From NCBI RefSeq assembly GCF_002020355.1, contig NZ_MPZV01000002.1, forward strand, positions 124,001 to 188,000: a DNA stretch of 64,000 bases, read 5' to 3'. How positions within the stretch are numbered: the first letter of the stretch is position 1; the number at the start of each line of letters is the position of its first letter. A program made the position numbers and the translations under genes. This DNA comes from Thioclava sediminum (GTDB taxonomy: Bacteria > Pseudomonadota > Alphaproteobacteria > Rhodobacterales > Rhodobacteraceae). This document shows, one piece after another, positions 26,316 to 34,530 of this stretch. The notes under the pieces are model-generated. The model saw nothing but the letters and a program-made list of their open reading frames with translations, had not been told where the DNA came from and did no database searches.

Positions 26316-28499
26316 ATGCCTCACAACAATACCAATCTGCCCTCCGAACGCCCCGACGTGCTCACCCGCCCCAAGCTGGAAGGCGGCAAGCGGTTCGTGA
26401 TGCAGACTCAGTTCAACCCGGCCGGCGACCAGCCGACCGCGATTGCGGAACTGTCTTCCGGTGTCGAGGCGCTCGAACGCGATCAGGTGCTGCTGGGGGC
26501 GACCGGCACGGGCAAGACCTTCACGATGGCCAAGGTAATCGAGGAAACCCAACGCCCCGCGATCATCCTCGCGCCGAACAAGACGCTGGCCGCGCAGCTA
26601 TATGGCGAATTCAAGAGCTTCTTCCCCGACAACTCGGTGGAGTATTTCGTCTCCTACTACGACTACTACCAGCCCGAAGCCTATGTGCCGCGCTCGGACA
26701 CCTATATCGAGAAGGAATCGCAGATCAACGAGCAGATCGACCGGATGCGCCACTCGGCCACCCGGGCGCTTCTGGAGCGTGACGACGTGATCATCGTGGC
26801 TTCGGTCTCGTGCATCTACGGCATCGGCTCGGTCGAGACCTATTCGGCAATGACGCAGGACCTCAAGACCGGCGATCTGATCGAACAGCGCAAGTTCATC
26901 AACGAGCTGGTGGCGCAGCAATACAAGCGACTCGATGCGGCCTTCCAGCGCGGCGCGTTCCGTGTGAAGGGCGACACGGTCGATCTGTGGCCCGCCCACT
27001 TGGAGGACCGCGCCTGGCGCTTCTCCTTCTTCGGCGAGGAGCTGGAGGCGATCACCGAATTCGATCCGCTGACCGGGGCGAAGACCGACAGTTTCGACCA
27101 GATCCGCATCTATGCGAACAGCCACTACGTCACGCCGCGCCCGACCCTGCAGCAAGCCGCGAAGGGCATCCGCAAGGAGCTGGCGCTCCGGCTGAAGCAG
27201 TTGGAAGAGGAAGGCAAGCTGCTGGAGGCGCAGCGCCTTGAACAGCGCACCAATTTCGATCTGGAGATGCTGGAGGCGACCGGCGTCTGCAACGGGATCG
27301 AGAACTACTCGCGCTACCTCACCGGTCGCGCACCCGGCGAGCCGCCGCCTACCCTGTTCGAGTTCATTCCCGATAACGCGATCGTCTTCGCCGACGAAAG
27401 CCACGTCACCGTGCCGCAGATCGGCGGCATGTATCGCGGGGACTATCGGCGCAAATTCACGCTGGCAGAGCACGGGTTCCGCCTGCCGTCCTGCATGGAT
27501 AACCGCCCGCTCAAATTCGAGGAATGGGACGCGATGCGCCCGCAATCGGTCTTCGTCTCGGCCACCCCCGCCGCGTGGGAGCTAGAACAGACCGGCGGCG
27601 TCTTCACCGAACAGGTCATTCGCCCGACCGGCCTTCTGGACCCGATCGTGGAGATCCGCCCGGTCGAGACGCAGGTGGACGATGTGCTCGATGAGATCCG
27701 CACCGTCGCCGCACGCGGCTATCGCACACTCGTCACCACGCTCACCAAACGCATGGCCGAGGATCTGACCGAATACCTGCACGAACAGGGCGTTCGCGTG
27801 CGCTACATGCACTCCGATATCGACACGATCGAGCGGATCGAAATCCTGCGCGACCTGCGCCTCGGGGCCTTCGACGTGCTGATCGGGATCAACCTGCTGC
27901 GCGAGGGTTTGGACATTCCCGAATGTGGGCTGGTCGCGATCCTCGATGCCGACAAGGAGGGCTTCCTGCGCTCGGAAACCTCGCTGATCCAGACCATCGG
28001 CCGCGCCGCGCGGAACTCTGAGGGCCGCGTCATCATGTATGCCGACAGGATCACCGGCTCGATGCAGCGCGCTATGGACGAGACCGACCGCCGCCGCGCC
28101 AAGCAGATCGCCTATAACGAGGAACACGGCATCACGCCCGAGACGATCAAGAAGAATGTCGATGACGTTCTGGCCGGTCTCTATCAGGGCGACACCGATA
28201 TGTCGCGGGTCACCGCCAAGGTCGATGCGGTCAAACCCGGCGCGAACCTGCAGGCGCATCTCGACGACATGCGCGCCAAGATGCGCAAGGCCGCCGAGGA
28301 TCTGGAATTCGAGGAAGCCGCCCGTCTGCGCGACGAGGTGAAACGTCTGGAAGCGGTGGACCTCGCCGTCCACGACGACCCGCTCGCGCGGCAATCGGCG
28401 GTGGAGGCGGCCAGCGAGGCCGCCGTCAAGGCGCAGGGCCGCTCCACAGCCGGGCGCCCCGGTCAGCGCGGGGGTGTTAAGCGGCGGAAGGGTCGGTGA
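26316..28499 (+). CDS. uvrB: UvrABC excinuclease subunit B
   Basis: A 727-residue UvrB, the helicase-like damage-verification subunit of nucleotide excision repair. Walker A is [10 protein letters not shown], the damage-probing beta-hairpin is [15 protein letters not shown], helicase motif II appears as FADESHVT, motifs V/VI as [13 protein letters not shown] and QTIGRAARN, and a C-terminal UvrC-binding UVR motif is near residues 650-690 ([20 protein letters not shown]). It has the N-terminal and C-terminal extensions common in alphaproteobacteria. ATG 26316 follows AAAGG by eight bases. Confidence 0.96.
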   Translation: MPHNNTNLPSERPDVLTRPKLEGGKRFVMQTQFNPAGDQPTAIAELSSGVEALERDQVLLGATGTGKTFTMAKVIEETQRPAIILAPNKTLAAQLYGEFKSFFPDNSVEYFVSYYDYYQPEAYVPRSDTYIEKESQINEQIDRMRHSATRALLERDDVIIVASVSCIYGIGSVETYSAMTQDLKTGDLIEQRKFINELVAQQYKRLDAAFQRGAFRVKGDTVDLWPAHLEDRAWRFSFFGEELEAITEFDPLTGAKTDSFDQIRIYANSHYVTPRPTLQQAAKGIRKELALRLKQLEEEGKLLEAQRLEQRTNFDLEMLEATGVCNGIENYSRYLTGRAPGEPPPTLFEFIPDNAIVFADESHVTVPQIGGMYRGDYRRKFTLAEHGFRLPSCMDNRPLKFEEWDAMRPQSVFVSATPAAWELEQTGGVFTEQVIRPTGLLDPIVEIRPVETQVDDVLDEIRTVAARGYRTLVTTLTKRMAEDLTEYLHEQGVRVRYMHSDIDTIERIEILRDLRLGAFDVLIGINLLREGLDIPECGLVAILDADKEGFLRSETSLIQTIGRAARNSEGRVIMYADRITGSMQRAMDETDRRRAKQIAYNEEHGITPETIKKNVDDVLAGLYQGDTDMSRVTAKVDAVKPGANLQAHLDDMRAKMRKAAEDLEFEEAARLRDEVKRLEAVDLAVHDDPLARQSAVEAASEAAVKAQGRSTAGRPGQRGGVKRRKGR

Positions 28500-29254
28500 G
28501 GCGCGCCCGGCACATCGTCCTGAGCGCCTGGCTCGGTGTGATGACCGGACCGGCGCACGCCCAGATCCTCACTTGTGCCGCCCCACCCTTCGATAAGCCT
28601 CCCGAAATCGCAGCGCTCGTCACACAGCTGCGTCCCGCCCTCGACCGCTGGCCGAGCCTGCATGTCGCGCTCTTTCAAGACGCTGGCGAGCTGTGTCTCG
28701 CCGACACGCTGCACGATGCGCGGGGATATTTCGAGCCGCGCTCCTCCCGGCTCGTGATCGCCACCGACATGGCACCCGCCCTGCAAAAGGCAGTTCTGAT
28801 TCACGAATTGCGCCATCTGGAGCAGAAATTCCACGGTTCCTGTCCCGATCCGAACCTGTCGATGAAGGAAAATGCCCGCGCGATCTTCGCGATGGAGGCG
28901 GACGCGACGACCTTCAGCCTCGCTGTGGCTTGGGATCTGCGCGAAGCCGGGATGCCCGACGCCTGGGACGCGCTTGCAGGATGGCCGATGCAGGACGATA
29001 TCGCCGCAGCCTTCGAGACAGAAATGGGCCGCTCGGACGATCTCATCAGCGCGGCCAGCGCCGCTTTCACCCAGTGGTACGCGAAAGATGCACGACGCGA
29101 GCTATACTACCTCGCGTCGTGCAGCGATTATCTCGAGTCCCGCGACCGGGAACACAGAATGCTCAGCTATGATCGGCTTTCCAGCAGCTTCTTCGACGCG
29201 CTTTGCCGGCTACCCGATGGCGAAGCCTACCCTTGCACAGAGCCCGGAGACTGA
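28496..29254 (+). CDS. Exported HExxH metallopeptidase-like protein (DUF6782 type)
   Basis: A 252-residue protein starting GTG, overlapping the uvrB stop by four bases (GTGA). A signal peptide (to about GPAHA-QI) precedes a domain with [10 protein letters not shown], an exact HExxH zinc motif, and [18 protein letters not shown] about 30 residues later, where Glu may be the third ligand. Cysteines at positions suggesting disulphides fit a periplasmic protein. The overlap with uvrB suggests co-transcription but no functional link is obvious. Peptidase activity is inferred from the motif. Confidence 0.75.
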   Translation: MRRARHIVLSAWLGVMTGPAHAQILTCAAPPFDKPPEIAALVTQLRPALDRWPSLHVALFQDAGELCLADTLHDARGYFEPRSSRLVIATDMAPALQKAVLIHELRHLEQKFHGSCPDPNLSMKENARAIFAMEADATTFSLAVAWDLREAGMPDAWDALAGWPMQDDIAAAFETEMGRSDDLISAASAAFTQWYAKDARRELYYLASCSDYLESRDREHRMLSYDRLSSSFFDALCRLPDGEAYPCTEPGD

Positions 29255-29257
29255 GGT

Positions 29258-29857
29258 TCAGCCCCCGCTGACCGTCAGCCCCAGCAGCCGCCACTGCTGC
29301 ATCCCGCCGCGGTAGTAATAGATCTTTTCCGCCGGGAAACCGGCTTCGATCATGCGGCGTGCGGCAGTGGGCGACTGACCGCACCACGGTCCGTTGCAGT
29401 AAAGCGCGACCGATTTCACATCCTCGCCATCGCAGATGAAGCCCTCGAAATCGGGCTGACAGCCAAGCTCGCCCAGACGGTCGGGGGCTTCCATATAGGG
29501 AATATTAATCGCACCGGGGATCGCGCCGCCCTCGAAGTCGCGGGTCACCCGCCCGTCGACGACCACCACGTTGGGATCCTTGAGAAATTCCATCATCTCC
29601 AGCTCCCCCACCGGGGTCACGCCGGGGGCCGGGATCATCGGCTGGATGCAGAAGCTCGGACAGGGGCGCGAGGTCTTGGCCCAATCGCCTTCCAGCTTGT
29701 TCTCGTTATCCTGAATCCGCTTGATCTCGACCGGTCCGTTGGCAGTGTCGACCGTGACGGACATGACGTCAGGGCGAATATTGACCGGCTCGGCGAAAGC
29801 GGGCTCGACAATAACAGGCGCGGCAGCCAGAAGCGCGGCAAGAAAAATGAAACGCAT
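29258..29857 (-). CDS. Periplasmic rhodanese-like protein
   Basis: A 199-residue exported protein: signal peptide (MRFIFLAALLAAAPVIVEPA, cleavage near AFA-EP), then a rhodanese-homology domain (about 75-195) with VVVDGRVTRDFEGGAIPGAINIPY and an active-site loop YCNGPWCGQSPTAARRM. The catalytic loop holds two cysteines (CNGPWC), unlike the usual single Cys, so it may act in sulfur transfer or thiol redox. Two more cysteines are in RPCPSFCIQP. It lies convergent to the metallopeptidase gene. Confidence 0.87.
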   Translation of the reverse strand: MRFIFLAALLAAAPVIVEPAFAEPVNIRPDVMSVTVDTANGPVEIKRIQDNENKLEGDWAKTSRPCPSFCIQPMIPAPGVTPVGELEMMEFLKDPNVVVVDGRVTRDFEGGAIPGAINIPYMEAPDRLGELGCQPDFEGFICDGEDVKSVALYCNGPWCGQSPTAARRMIEAGFPAEKIYYYRGGMQQWRLLGLTVSGG

Positions 29858-29933
29858 GTTAACCTCCCTTTTTCGTGATCATAACACGACTGCCAGCCTT
29901 GTCGCCGGCAGTGTGGACCTTTAGCTCAACGAA

Positions 29934-30398
29934 ATGAGAGCGATTTTGATCCTTGGTGCAGCGGTTTGGGCGCAAGAAGCCCCCTCGCCCACATTGCTGC
30001 GGCGCACCCGTCACGCGGCATCGCTCTGGCATTCCGGCGCGGCGGAGCGGGTGATCTGTTGCGGAGGTGTCGGGCGGCATCCGCCGAGCGAGGCCGAAGT
30101 GATGGCCCGGATCCTGCGCGCGGAAGGCGTCGACGACGGGGCGATCACGCTCGAGGACCGCTCGACCACTACTTACGAGAATATCGGCTTCGCCCGGGCG
30201 CATCTGGAGAGCGACGAGGTGATCATCGTCACCGACCCCTATCACGCGCCGCGCGCGGTGATGATCGCGCGGCGGATGGGGCTGCGAGCGCGCGCGGATT
30301 GTCCGCCGCACCGCGCGAGCGCGAAGGCCCGCGCCCGCGAAGGGTTCGCCTACCTGAAGCTGGGATGGTGGCTGGCACGCGGTGGGCCTTCGCCCTGA
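29934..30398 (+). CDS. YdcF/SanA family (DUF218) protein
   Basis: A 154-residue DUF218 protein: ILILGAAVWAQEAPSPTLLRR (nucleotide-like loop GAAVW), VICCGGVGRHPPSEAEVMARIL, ITLEDRSTTTYENIGFAR and VIIVTDPYHAPRAVMIARRMG are the four family blocks. Members are tied to envelope or vancomycin-barrier functions (SanA, ElyC), mechanism unknown. It is shorter than typical and lacks an N-terminal membrane anchor. Confidence 0.87.
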   Translation: MRAILILGAAVWAQEAPSPTLLRRTRHAASLWHSGAAERVICCGGVGRHPPSEAEVMARILRAEGVDDGAITLEDRSTTTYENIGFARAHLESDEVIIVTDPYHAPRAVMIARRMGLRARADCPPHRASAKARAREGFAYLKLGWWLARGGPSP

Positions 30399-30413
30399 GG
30401 CGCGCGCCTTGCG

Positions 30414-30686
30414 TCAGTCGAGGATCATCTTGCCGATAACCAGCACGATGACCGCACCGACAAGCGCGATGGCAATGATCGCAAGCAGACCGCCCGCCGC
30501 AAGCACCGCCCCGCCCAGAAGGGCCACGATGAAGGGGGTGATCAGGGCGCCGACCACGCCGATCGCCAGATAGGCGGCCTTGTGACGCCCACCCGAGACG
30601 ACGCTCGCGATCCAGCCCGCCAGAAGACCTGCGAGCACGAGAAAGATCAGGCCGACCGTGCCGATAGCTTGCAGAACGCTTTCCAT
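30414..30686 (-). CDS. GlsB/YeaQ/YmgE-family stress membrane protein
   Basis: A 90-residue membrane protein with three hydrophobic helices (LIFLVLAGLLAGWIASVV; YLAIGVVGALITPFIVALL; LLAIIAIALVGAVIVLVIG). Glycine-rich GWIASVVSGGRHK is typical of the GlsB/YeaQ group, often stress induced. ATG 30686 has GGAGTG upstream. An EcfG-type promoter precedes it, which supports a general-stress role. Confidence 0.82.
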   Translation of the reverse strand: MESVLQAIGTVGLIFLVLAGLLAGWIASVVSGGRHKAAYLAIGVVGALITPFIVALLGGAVLAAGGLLAIIAIALVGAVIVLVIGKMILD

Positions 30687-30715
30687 GATGTCACTCCGAT
30701 ATGTCTTTTCACAAC

Positions 30716-30740
30716 AACGCGAGGCGAGCGATGAAGTTCC
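30716..30740 (-). promoter_or_regulatory. EcfG-type general stress promoter (GGAAC-N16-CGTT)
   Basis: On the minus strand GGAAC (30740-30736) is followed after 16 bases by CGTT (30719-30716), matching the alphaproteobacterial EcfG consensus, with the GlsB-family ATG 30 bases further. Consensus is known; use in this cell is inferred. Confidence 0.65.
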
Positions 30741-30788
30741 CTCTCCGCGCAACCATTTCGGCAGCGCAGAAACGTCCCCGCCTGCCCG

Positions 30789-31106
30789 TCAGAAATCGGC
30801 GGAAACCTCATACATCACCGGCTCGAAATTGCGGCACAGCGTGTAGATCACGCGGTTGCGCGAGATCATCTCGGGGCTGCGCAGCATCGCCTGATAGTCG
30901 CCCCGCTCGTTCCATTTCGAATAGGTCGCGATCCGCGTGCGCGCGTCGTTCATATGCAGGCCCGCGCCGATGAAACCGGGCGCTTTCGAGATCACCTCGG
31001 AATAGGCGGCTTGCAGCTTCTCCATCAACTCGTCGGCTGTGGCGGGCGTCATCTCGAAGGTGCAGATCACGGTCTGCCCTTTGAAATCGCTGGTAATCTC
31101 GGTCAT
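30789..31106 (-). CDS. ABM-type (antibiotic biosynthesis monooxygenase fold) protein
   Basis: A 105-residue single-domain dimeric alpha/beta barrel candidate. VICTFEMTPATADELMEKLQ, APGFIGAGLHMNDARTRIATYSKW and YQAMLRSPEM match the ABM layout (catabolic strand, helix, W after YSK). Family members include quinol monooxygenases and small haem or signal proteins; no cofactor residue decides here. GGAGG precedes ATG 31106. Confidence 0.75.
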   Translation of the reverse strand: MTEITSDFKGQTVICTFEMTPATADELMEKLQAAYSEVISKAPGFIGAGLHMNDARTRIATYSKWNERGDYQAMLRSPEMISRNRVIYTLCRNFEPVMYEVSADF

Positions 31107-31175
31107 GGGCGGTCCTCCTCGGCCTCATGCTCGCACAGAAGCGCGCAGAAATCACCGCTCTTTTGCGGACCTGCG

Positions 31176-31268
31176 TCAGAGTGGCAGAAGCGCCAGCGCC
31201 GGGATCGCCACGATCAGCGCGATGCGGATCAGATCGGCGCCCACGAACCAGCTCACCGCGACCCGAGT
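31176..31268 (-). pseudogene. Remnant of TRAP transporter large permease (dctM) C-terminus
   Basis: Right after the dctP stop, 30 codons stay open and read TRVAVSWFVGADLIRIALIV then AIPALALLPL and a stop. The FVGADLIRIALIVAIPALAL tail is the usual end of DctM permeases. No start codon with ribosome site, no dctQ, and none of the remaining 400 residues of DctM are present. The simplest reading is an internal deletion that joined the dctP end to the last part of dctM. Confidence 0.65.
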
Positions 31269-32312
31269 TCAGAACGAATGTTTCTCGATCAAGGCACGGG
31301 CGGAGCTCAGCAACGCCTCACCCGGCACACCGTTCTCTTCCATCTCGGCAACCCATGCGTCGATCACCGGCTGCGAGGCGTCTTTCCAGATCGACGTATC
31401 CTCGGCCGGGATCGTGATGATCTCGTTGCCCAGATCCATCGCGGCCTGACGCGAGGGGATATCCTCTGCCTGCTGCAGGTGTCCCGCCTGCGCCGAGAAC
31501 TCAACGCCCGAGACGCTGTCGATCGCGGCCTGCAGATCGGGGTCGAGCGCTGCGTAGCGGTCCTTGTTCATCGCGAGAATGAAGCACGCCGTGTAGATCG
31601 AGGGGCCTGCAAATTGCGTGTGGTGATGGACCAGCTCGCCGATCCGCAGCGAGGCCGAGACCTCCCAAGGCAGGAGCGCCCCGTCGATCGTCCCGTGCGA
31701 GAGCGCCTCGGGCACAGCCGGGACCGGCATTTCGACAGCCGTCGCGCCGAAGTGTTCGAGCAGATTCGTCGTGACCCGCGACGGGCCACGCAGTTTCAGC
31801 CCTTCGAAATCGGAAATCGCGCGCACAGGTTTGTTCGCGTGGATCACGCCCGGCCCGTGCACCCAGGTCCCCAGCAGGTGAATGTCGCGGAAATCGGTGT
31901 CCACCATCTCCGCCTGCGCCAGCTCCCACAGCGCAGCAGACGCGGCTTCGGCCTCGGCGACCAGGAAGGGAAGCTCCATCACCTCGGTGCGCGGAAACCG
32001 CCCCGGCGTGTAGCCCGGCAGCGTCCAGACGATGTCGACAACCCCGTCAGTGACCTGATCGATAAGATCGGTCGGCTTCCCGCCAAGCTGCATCGAGGGG
32101 TAATGCTGGATGCGCACCCGGCCCTGCGACGCCTCTTCGACCGCCTTGATCCAAGGGGTGAGGATATGGGCGGGCACGAAGCTGGTCAGCGGCAGAAATT
32201 GATGCAGGCGCAGCGTGACCTCGGGCTCTGCGGCCAGCACAGGCGGCGCGGCCAAGGCGGCGGCACCGGCGGCAAGGGCGAAACTCTCACGGCGGGTAAA
32301 TCTCTGGCTCAT
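31269..32312 (-). CDS. dctP: TRAP-type C4-dicarboxylate-like substrate-binding protein (DctP), orphan
   Basis: A 347-residue TRAP solute receptor with a Tat-like signal (RRESFALAAGAAALAAPPVLA). The DctP fold is seen in LRLHQFLPLTSFVPAHILTPW, the conserved Arg region GLKLRGPSRV, and PVPAVPEALSHGTIDGALLPWEV. End (ARALIEKHSF) is complete. The transporter needs DctQ and DctM, both missing downstream, so this receptor is likely non-functional in transport or works with another locus. GGGAG precedes ATG 32312. Confidence 0.9.
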   Translation of the reverse strand: MSQRFTRRESFALAAGAAALAAPPVLAAEPEVTLRLHQFLPLTSFVPAHILTPWIKAVEEASQGRVRIQHYPSMQLGGKPTDLIDQVTDGVVDIVWTLPGYTPGRFPRTEVMELPFLVAEAEAASAALWELAQAEMVDTDFRDIHLLGTWVHGPGVIHANKPVRAISDFEGLKLRGPSRVTTNLLEHFGATAVEMPVPAVPEALSHGTIDGALLPWEVSASLRIGELVHHHTQFAGPSIYTACFILAMNKDRYAALDPDLQAAIDSVSGVEFSAQAGHLQQAEDIPSRQAAMDLGNEIITIPAEDTSIWKDASQPVIDAWVAEMEENGVPGEALLSSARALIEKHSF

Positions 32313-32460
32313 GCGGGTCTCCCTCTCACGCGGTCCAAAGCGGATTTACCCGGCGGATGCCCCCAACGTCCAGTTTTGCTTTTCGCGAGATGACGGGACC
32401 TGTCGTGCGGCCACAGCAGCGGCACTCGACGCATGGCAAAACCGCTCCTTCCCGCAAAAG

Positions 32461-32487
32461 AAAAACCCGCGCCAAGCGCGGGTTTTT
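32461..32487. terminator. Bidirectional terminator AAAAACCCGCGC / GCGCGGGTTTTT
   Basis: A 12-bp perfect stem with a 3-base loop and A/T tracts at both sides, between dctP and the small membrane-protein gene. It can stop transcription from either direction and insulates dctP. Confidence 0.88.
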
Positions 32488-32536
32488 CCTGTCCCCGGAG
32501 CTTCAGGCCCTACCCCGTATCTCCGGAAATGAAAAA

Positions 32537-32559
32537 GGCCGGAACGCGTACGTCCGGCC
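32537..32559 (-). terminator. Terminator GGCCGGA / TCCGGCC
   Basis: A 7-bp stem with a 9-base loop just after the stop of the small membrane-protein gene; on the minus strand it ends in TTTTT, so it terminates that gene. A second terminator follows at 32461-32487. Confidence 0.8.
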
Positions 32560-32584
32560 CCTTCCAATTCGGTGTTACCCGAAA

Positions 32585-32773
32585 TTAGTTGTTCGAGGCT
32601 GCGACAGCAACGCCGAGCAGCAGCAGAACCGGGATGATGATGCCGGCGTTCGAGGACGACGACTGCTCAACCACAACGGGCTCGGGCTCGACGACCGGAG
32701 CGGTGTAGCCGCCAGCAAAAGCGGTCGAACCGGTGAGGCCGAGGGCCAGGGCGATGGTAGCGATCTTTTTCAT
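32585..32773 (-). CDS. Small signal-peptide/TM protein common in Rhodobacteraceae
   Basis: A 62-residue protein: signal peptide MKKIATIALALGLTGSTAFA, a short PVVEPEPVVVEQSSSS linker, then a hydrophobic helix AGIIIPVLLLLGVAVAA. Such small proteins recur in Rhodobacteraceae and are sometimes mislabelled as ferrochelatase; I know of no proven function. GGAG precedes ATG 32773. It is followed by two terminators, suggesting a strongly expressed monocistronic gene. Confidence 0.75.
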   Translation of the reverse strand: MKKIATIALALGLTGSTAFAGGYTAPVVEPEPVVVEQSSSSNAGIIIPVLLLLGVAVAASNN

Positions 32774-32906
32774 AGTAATCTCCGTCATTACCGTAGGGAG
32801 CCGCCGGACTTTTCTGGCAGCTTCCCGGCGAGACTTACACAGCTTCCCGGGATTGCAAAGAGTGAAATACACGGCCCATTCACGCAGAGGCGAAGACTGT
32901 TGCACT

Positions 32907-32924
32907 TTGGCACTTTTCTTGCAT
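32907..32924 (+). promoter_or_regulatory. Sigma-54 (-24/-12) promoter upstream of ugd
   Basis: TTGGCAC-N5-TTGCA with the invariant GG and GC separated by exactly ten bases, as required for RpoN. Transcription would begin near 32933, giving a 150-base leader to ugd. The region also contains the divergent start of the small membrane-protein gene. A sigma-54 promoter needs an activator; none is adjacent. Confidence 0.6.
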
Positions 32925-33085
32925 GAAATGCCCAGAATTCGTGTCTAACGCGGCACAGGCTACCATTCCGCGCTTCTGGAGCGACGCGGATTCTGAGAAG
33001 AATTACGAGAACTTGTCCGGAACCGGCTTGCAATTTCGCCGCCCGGGAATCAAGGCACCGACACAGCACAGGCAAGGACGAGAAT

Positions 33086-34390
33086 ATGAAAATCGCGATG
33101 ATCGGCACGGGCTATGTTGGCCTTGTTTCGGGGGTGTGTTTCTCCGATTTCGGCCATGAAGTCGTTTGCGTCGACAAGAACCCCGCGAAGATCGAAATGC
33201 TCGAGGGCGGCCGCGTGCCGATCTACGAGCCGGGGCTCGACGAATTGATGGTGAAGAACGTCGAAGGCGGACGTCTTTCCTTCACCACCGATCTCAAGGC
33301 TGCGGTCGCCGGCGCCGATGCGGTCTTCATCGCGGTCGGCACGCCGACGCGGCGCGGCGACGGCCATGCGGATCTGACCTATGTGATGGCCGCCGCCGAG
33401 GAGATCGCCAACGCGATGACCGGCTATGCGGTGATCGTGACGAAATCGACCGTGCCGGTGGGCACCAACCGTCAGGTCGCTGAAGTCGTGCGCAAGACCC
33501 GCCCCGATATCGAGTTCGACGTGGCCTCGAACCCCGAATTCCTGCGCGAAGGCGCGGCGATCGACGATTTCATGCGGCCCGACCGGGTCGTCGTCGGCAC
33601 CACCTCGGAGAAGGCCGAAGCCGTGATGGGCGAGATCTACCGCCCGCTCTTCCTGCGCGAATTCCCGATCCTCTATACCGATCTGGAAACCGCCGAGATG
33701 ATCAAATACGCGGCCAACGCGTTCCTCGCGACGAAGATCACCTTCATCAACGAGATCGCACGGCTCTGCGAAAAGACCGGCGCCGATATCAAGCAGGTCT
33801 CGCGCGGCATGGGGCTCGACGGTCGGATCGGCAACAAGTTCCTCCATGCGGGCCCGGGCTATGGCGGTTCGTGCTTCCCGAAGGATACGGCGGCGCTGGC
33901 GCGGATCGGTCAGGACTATTCCTGTCCGATGGAGATCGTCGAAACCGTCATCAAGGTGAATGACGACATCAAGCGTCGGATGATCGAGAAGGTCGTCGAT
34001 CTCTGCGGCGGCTCGGTCAACGGCAAGACGATCGCGGTCTATGGCGTGACCTTCAAGCCGAACACCGACGACATGCGCGAGGCCCCTGCCCTGACCATCG
34101 TGCCCGCGCTCGTGGGCGGCGGCGCGAAGGTGCGCGTGGTCGATCCGCAGGGCAAGCGCGAGGGCGAAGCGCTGCTGCCGGGCGTGTCCTGGATGGACGA
34201 TGCCTATGCGGCAGCCGAGAAGGCCGATTGCGTGGTGATCCTGACCGAGTGGAACGAGTTCCGCGCGCTCGACCTGAACAAGCTGGCCGCGACGATGGAG
34301 ACCGCGCGCATGGCCGACCTGCGCAACATCTACGCCGAGAAGGACGTCAGGAAGGCGGGCTTCGAGGATTACGTGGCGGTCGGGCGGTAA
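33086..34390 (+). CDS. ugd: UDP-glucose 6-dehydrogenase
   Basis: A 434-residue UDP-glucose/GDP-mannose dehydrogenase. The N-terminal Rossmann motif is MIGTGYVGLVSGVCFSDFG, the central domain has SNPEFLREGAAIDDFMRPDR and the catalytic Cys lies in GPGYGGSCFPKDTAAL; the C-terminal UDP-binding domain includes YGVTFKPNTDDMREAPAL. It makes UDP-glucuronate for capsule, exopolysaccharide or lipid A. The capsule export genes at 51.8-56.3 kb may use its product indirectly. Confidence 0.96.
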   Translation: MKIAMIGTGYVGLVSGVCFSDFGHEVVCVDKNPAKIEMLEGGRVPIYEPGLDELMVKNVEGGRLSFTTDLKAAVAGADAVFIAVGTPTRRGDGHADLTYVMAAAEEIANAMTGYAVIVTKSTVPVGTNRQVAEVVRKTRPDIEFDVASNPEFLREGAAIDDFMRPDRVVVGTTSEKAEAVMGEIYRPLFLREFPILYTDLETAEMIKYAANAFLATKITFINEIARLCEKTGADIKQVSRGMGLDGRIGNKFLHAGPGYGGSCFPKDTAALARIGQDYSCPMEIVETVIKVNDDIKRRMIEKVVDLCGGSVNGKTIAVYGVTFKPNTDDMREAPALTIVPALVGGGAKVRVVDPQGKREGEALLPGVSWMDDAYAAAEKADCVVILTEWNEFRALDLNKLAATMETARMADLRNIYAEKDVRKAGFEDYVAVGR

Positions 34391-34415
34391 GCCCTGACGG
34401 CATAGAAATCGATCC

Positions 34416-34525
34416 GGGAGGGGGCTCTGCCCCCGTCACCGGAGGGCGACAAAACTTAAGAGGGAGGGGGCTCTGCCTCCGCCCTTCGGGCCCCTCGGGG
34501 ATATTTCTTCCAAGAGGAAGAGGCG
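34416..34525. repeat. G-rich intergenic repeat (two copies of a 16-base unit) with hairpins
   Basis: GGGAGGGGGCTCTGCC occurs at 34416-34431 and again at 34462-34477; each forms a GGGGGC-TCT-GCCCCC-like hairpin. They are followed by CCCCTCGGGGATATTTCTTC and a purine tail. This composition matches an intergenic element repeated in many Rhodobacteraceae genomes. Here it separates convergent ugd and the flavoprotein gene and may act as terminator. Confidence 0.6.
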
Positions 34526-34530
34526 CGTGG

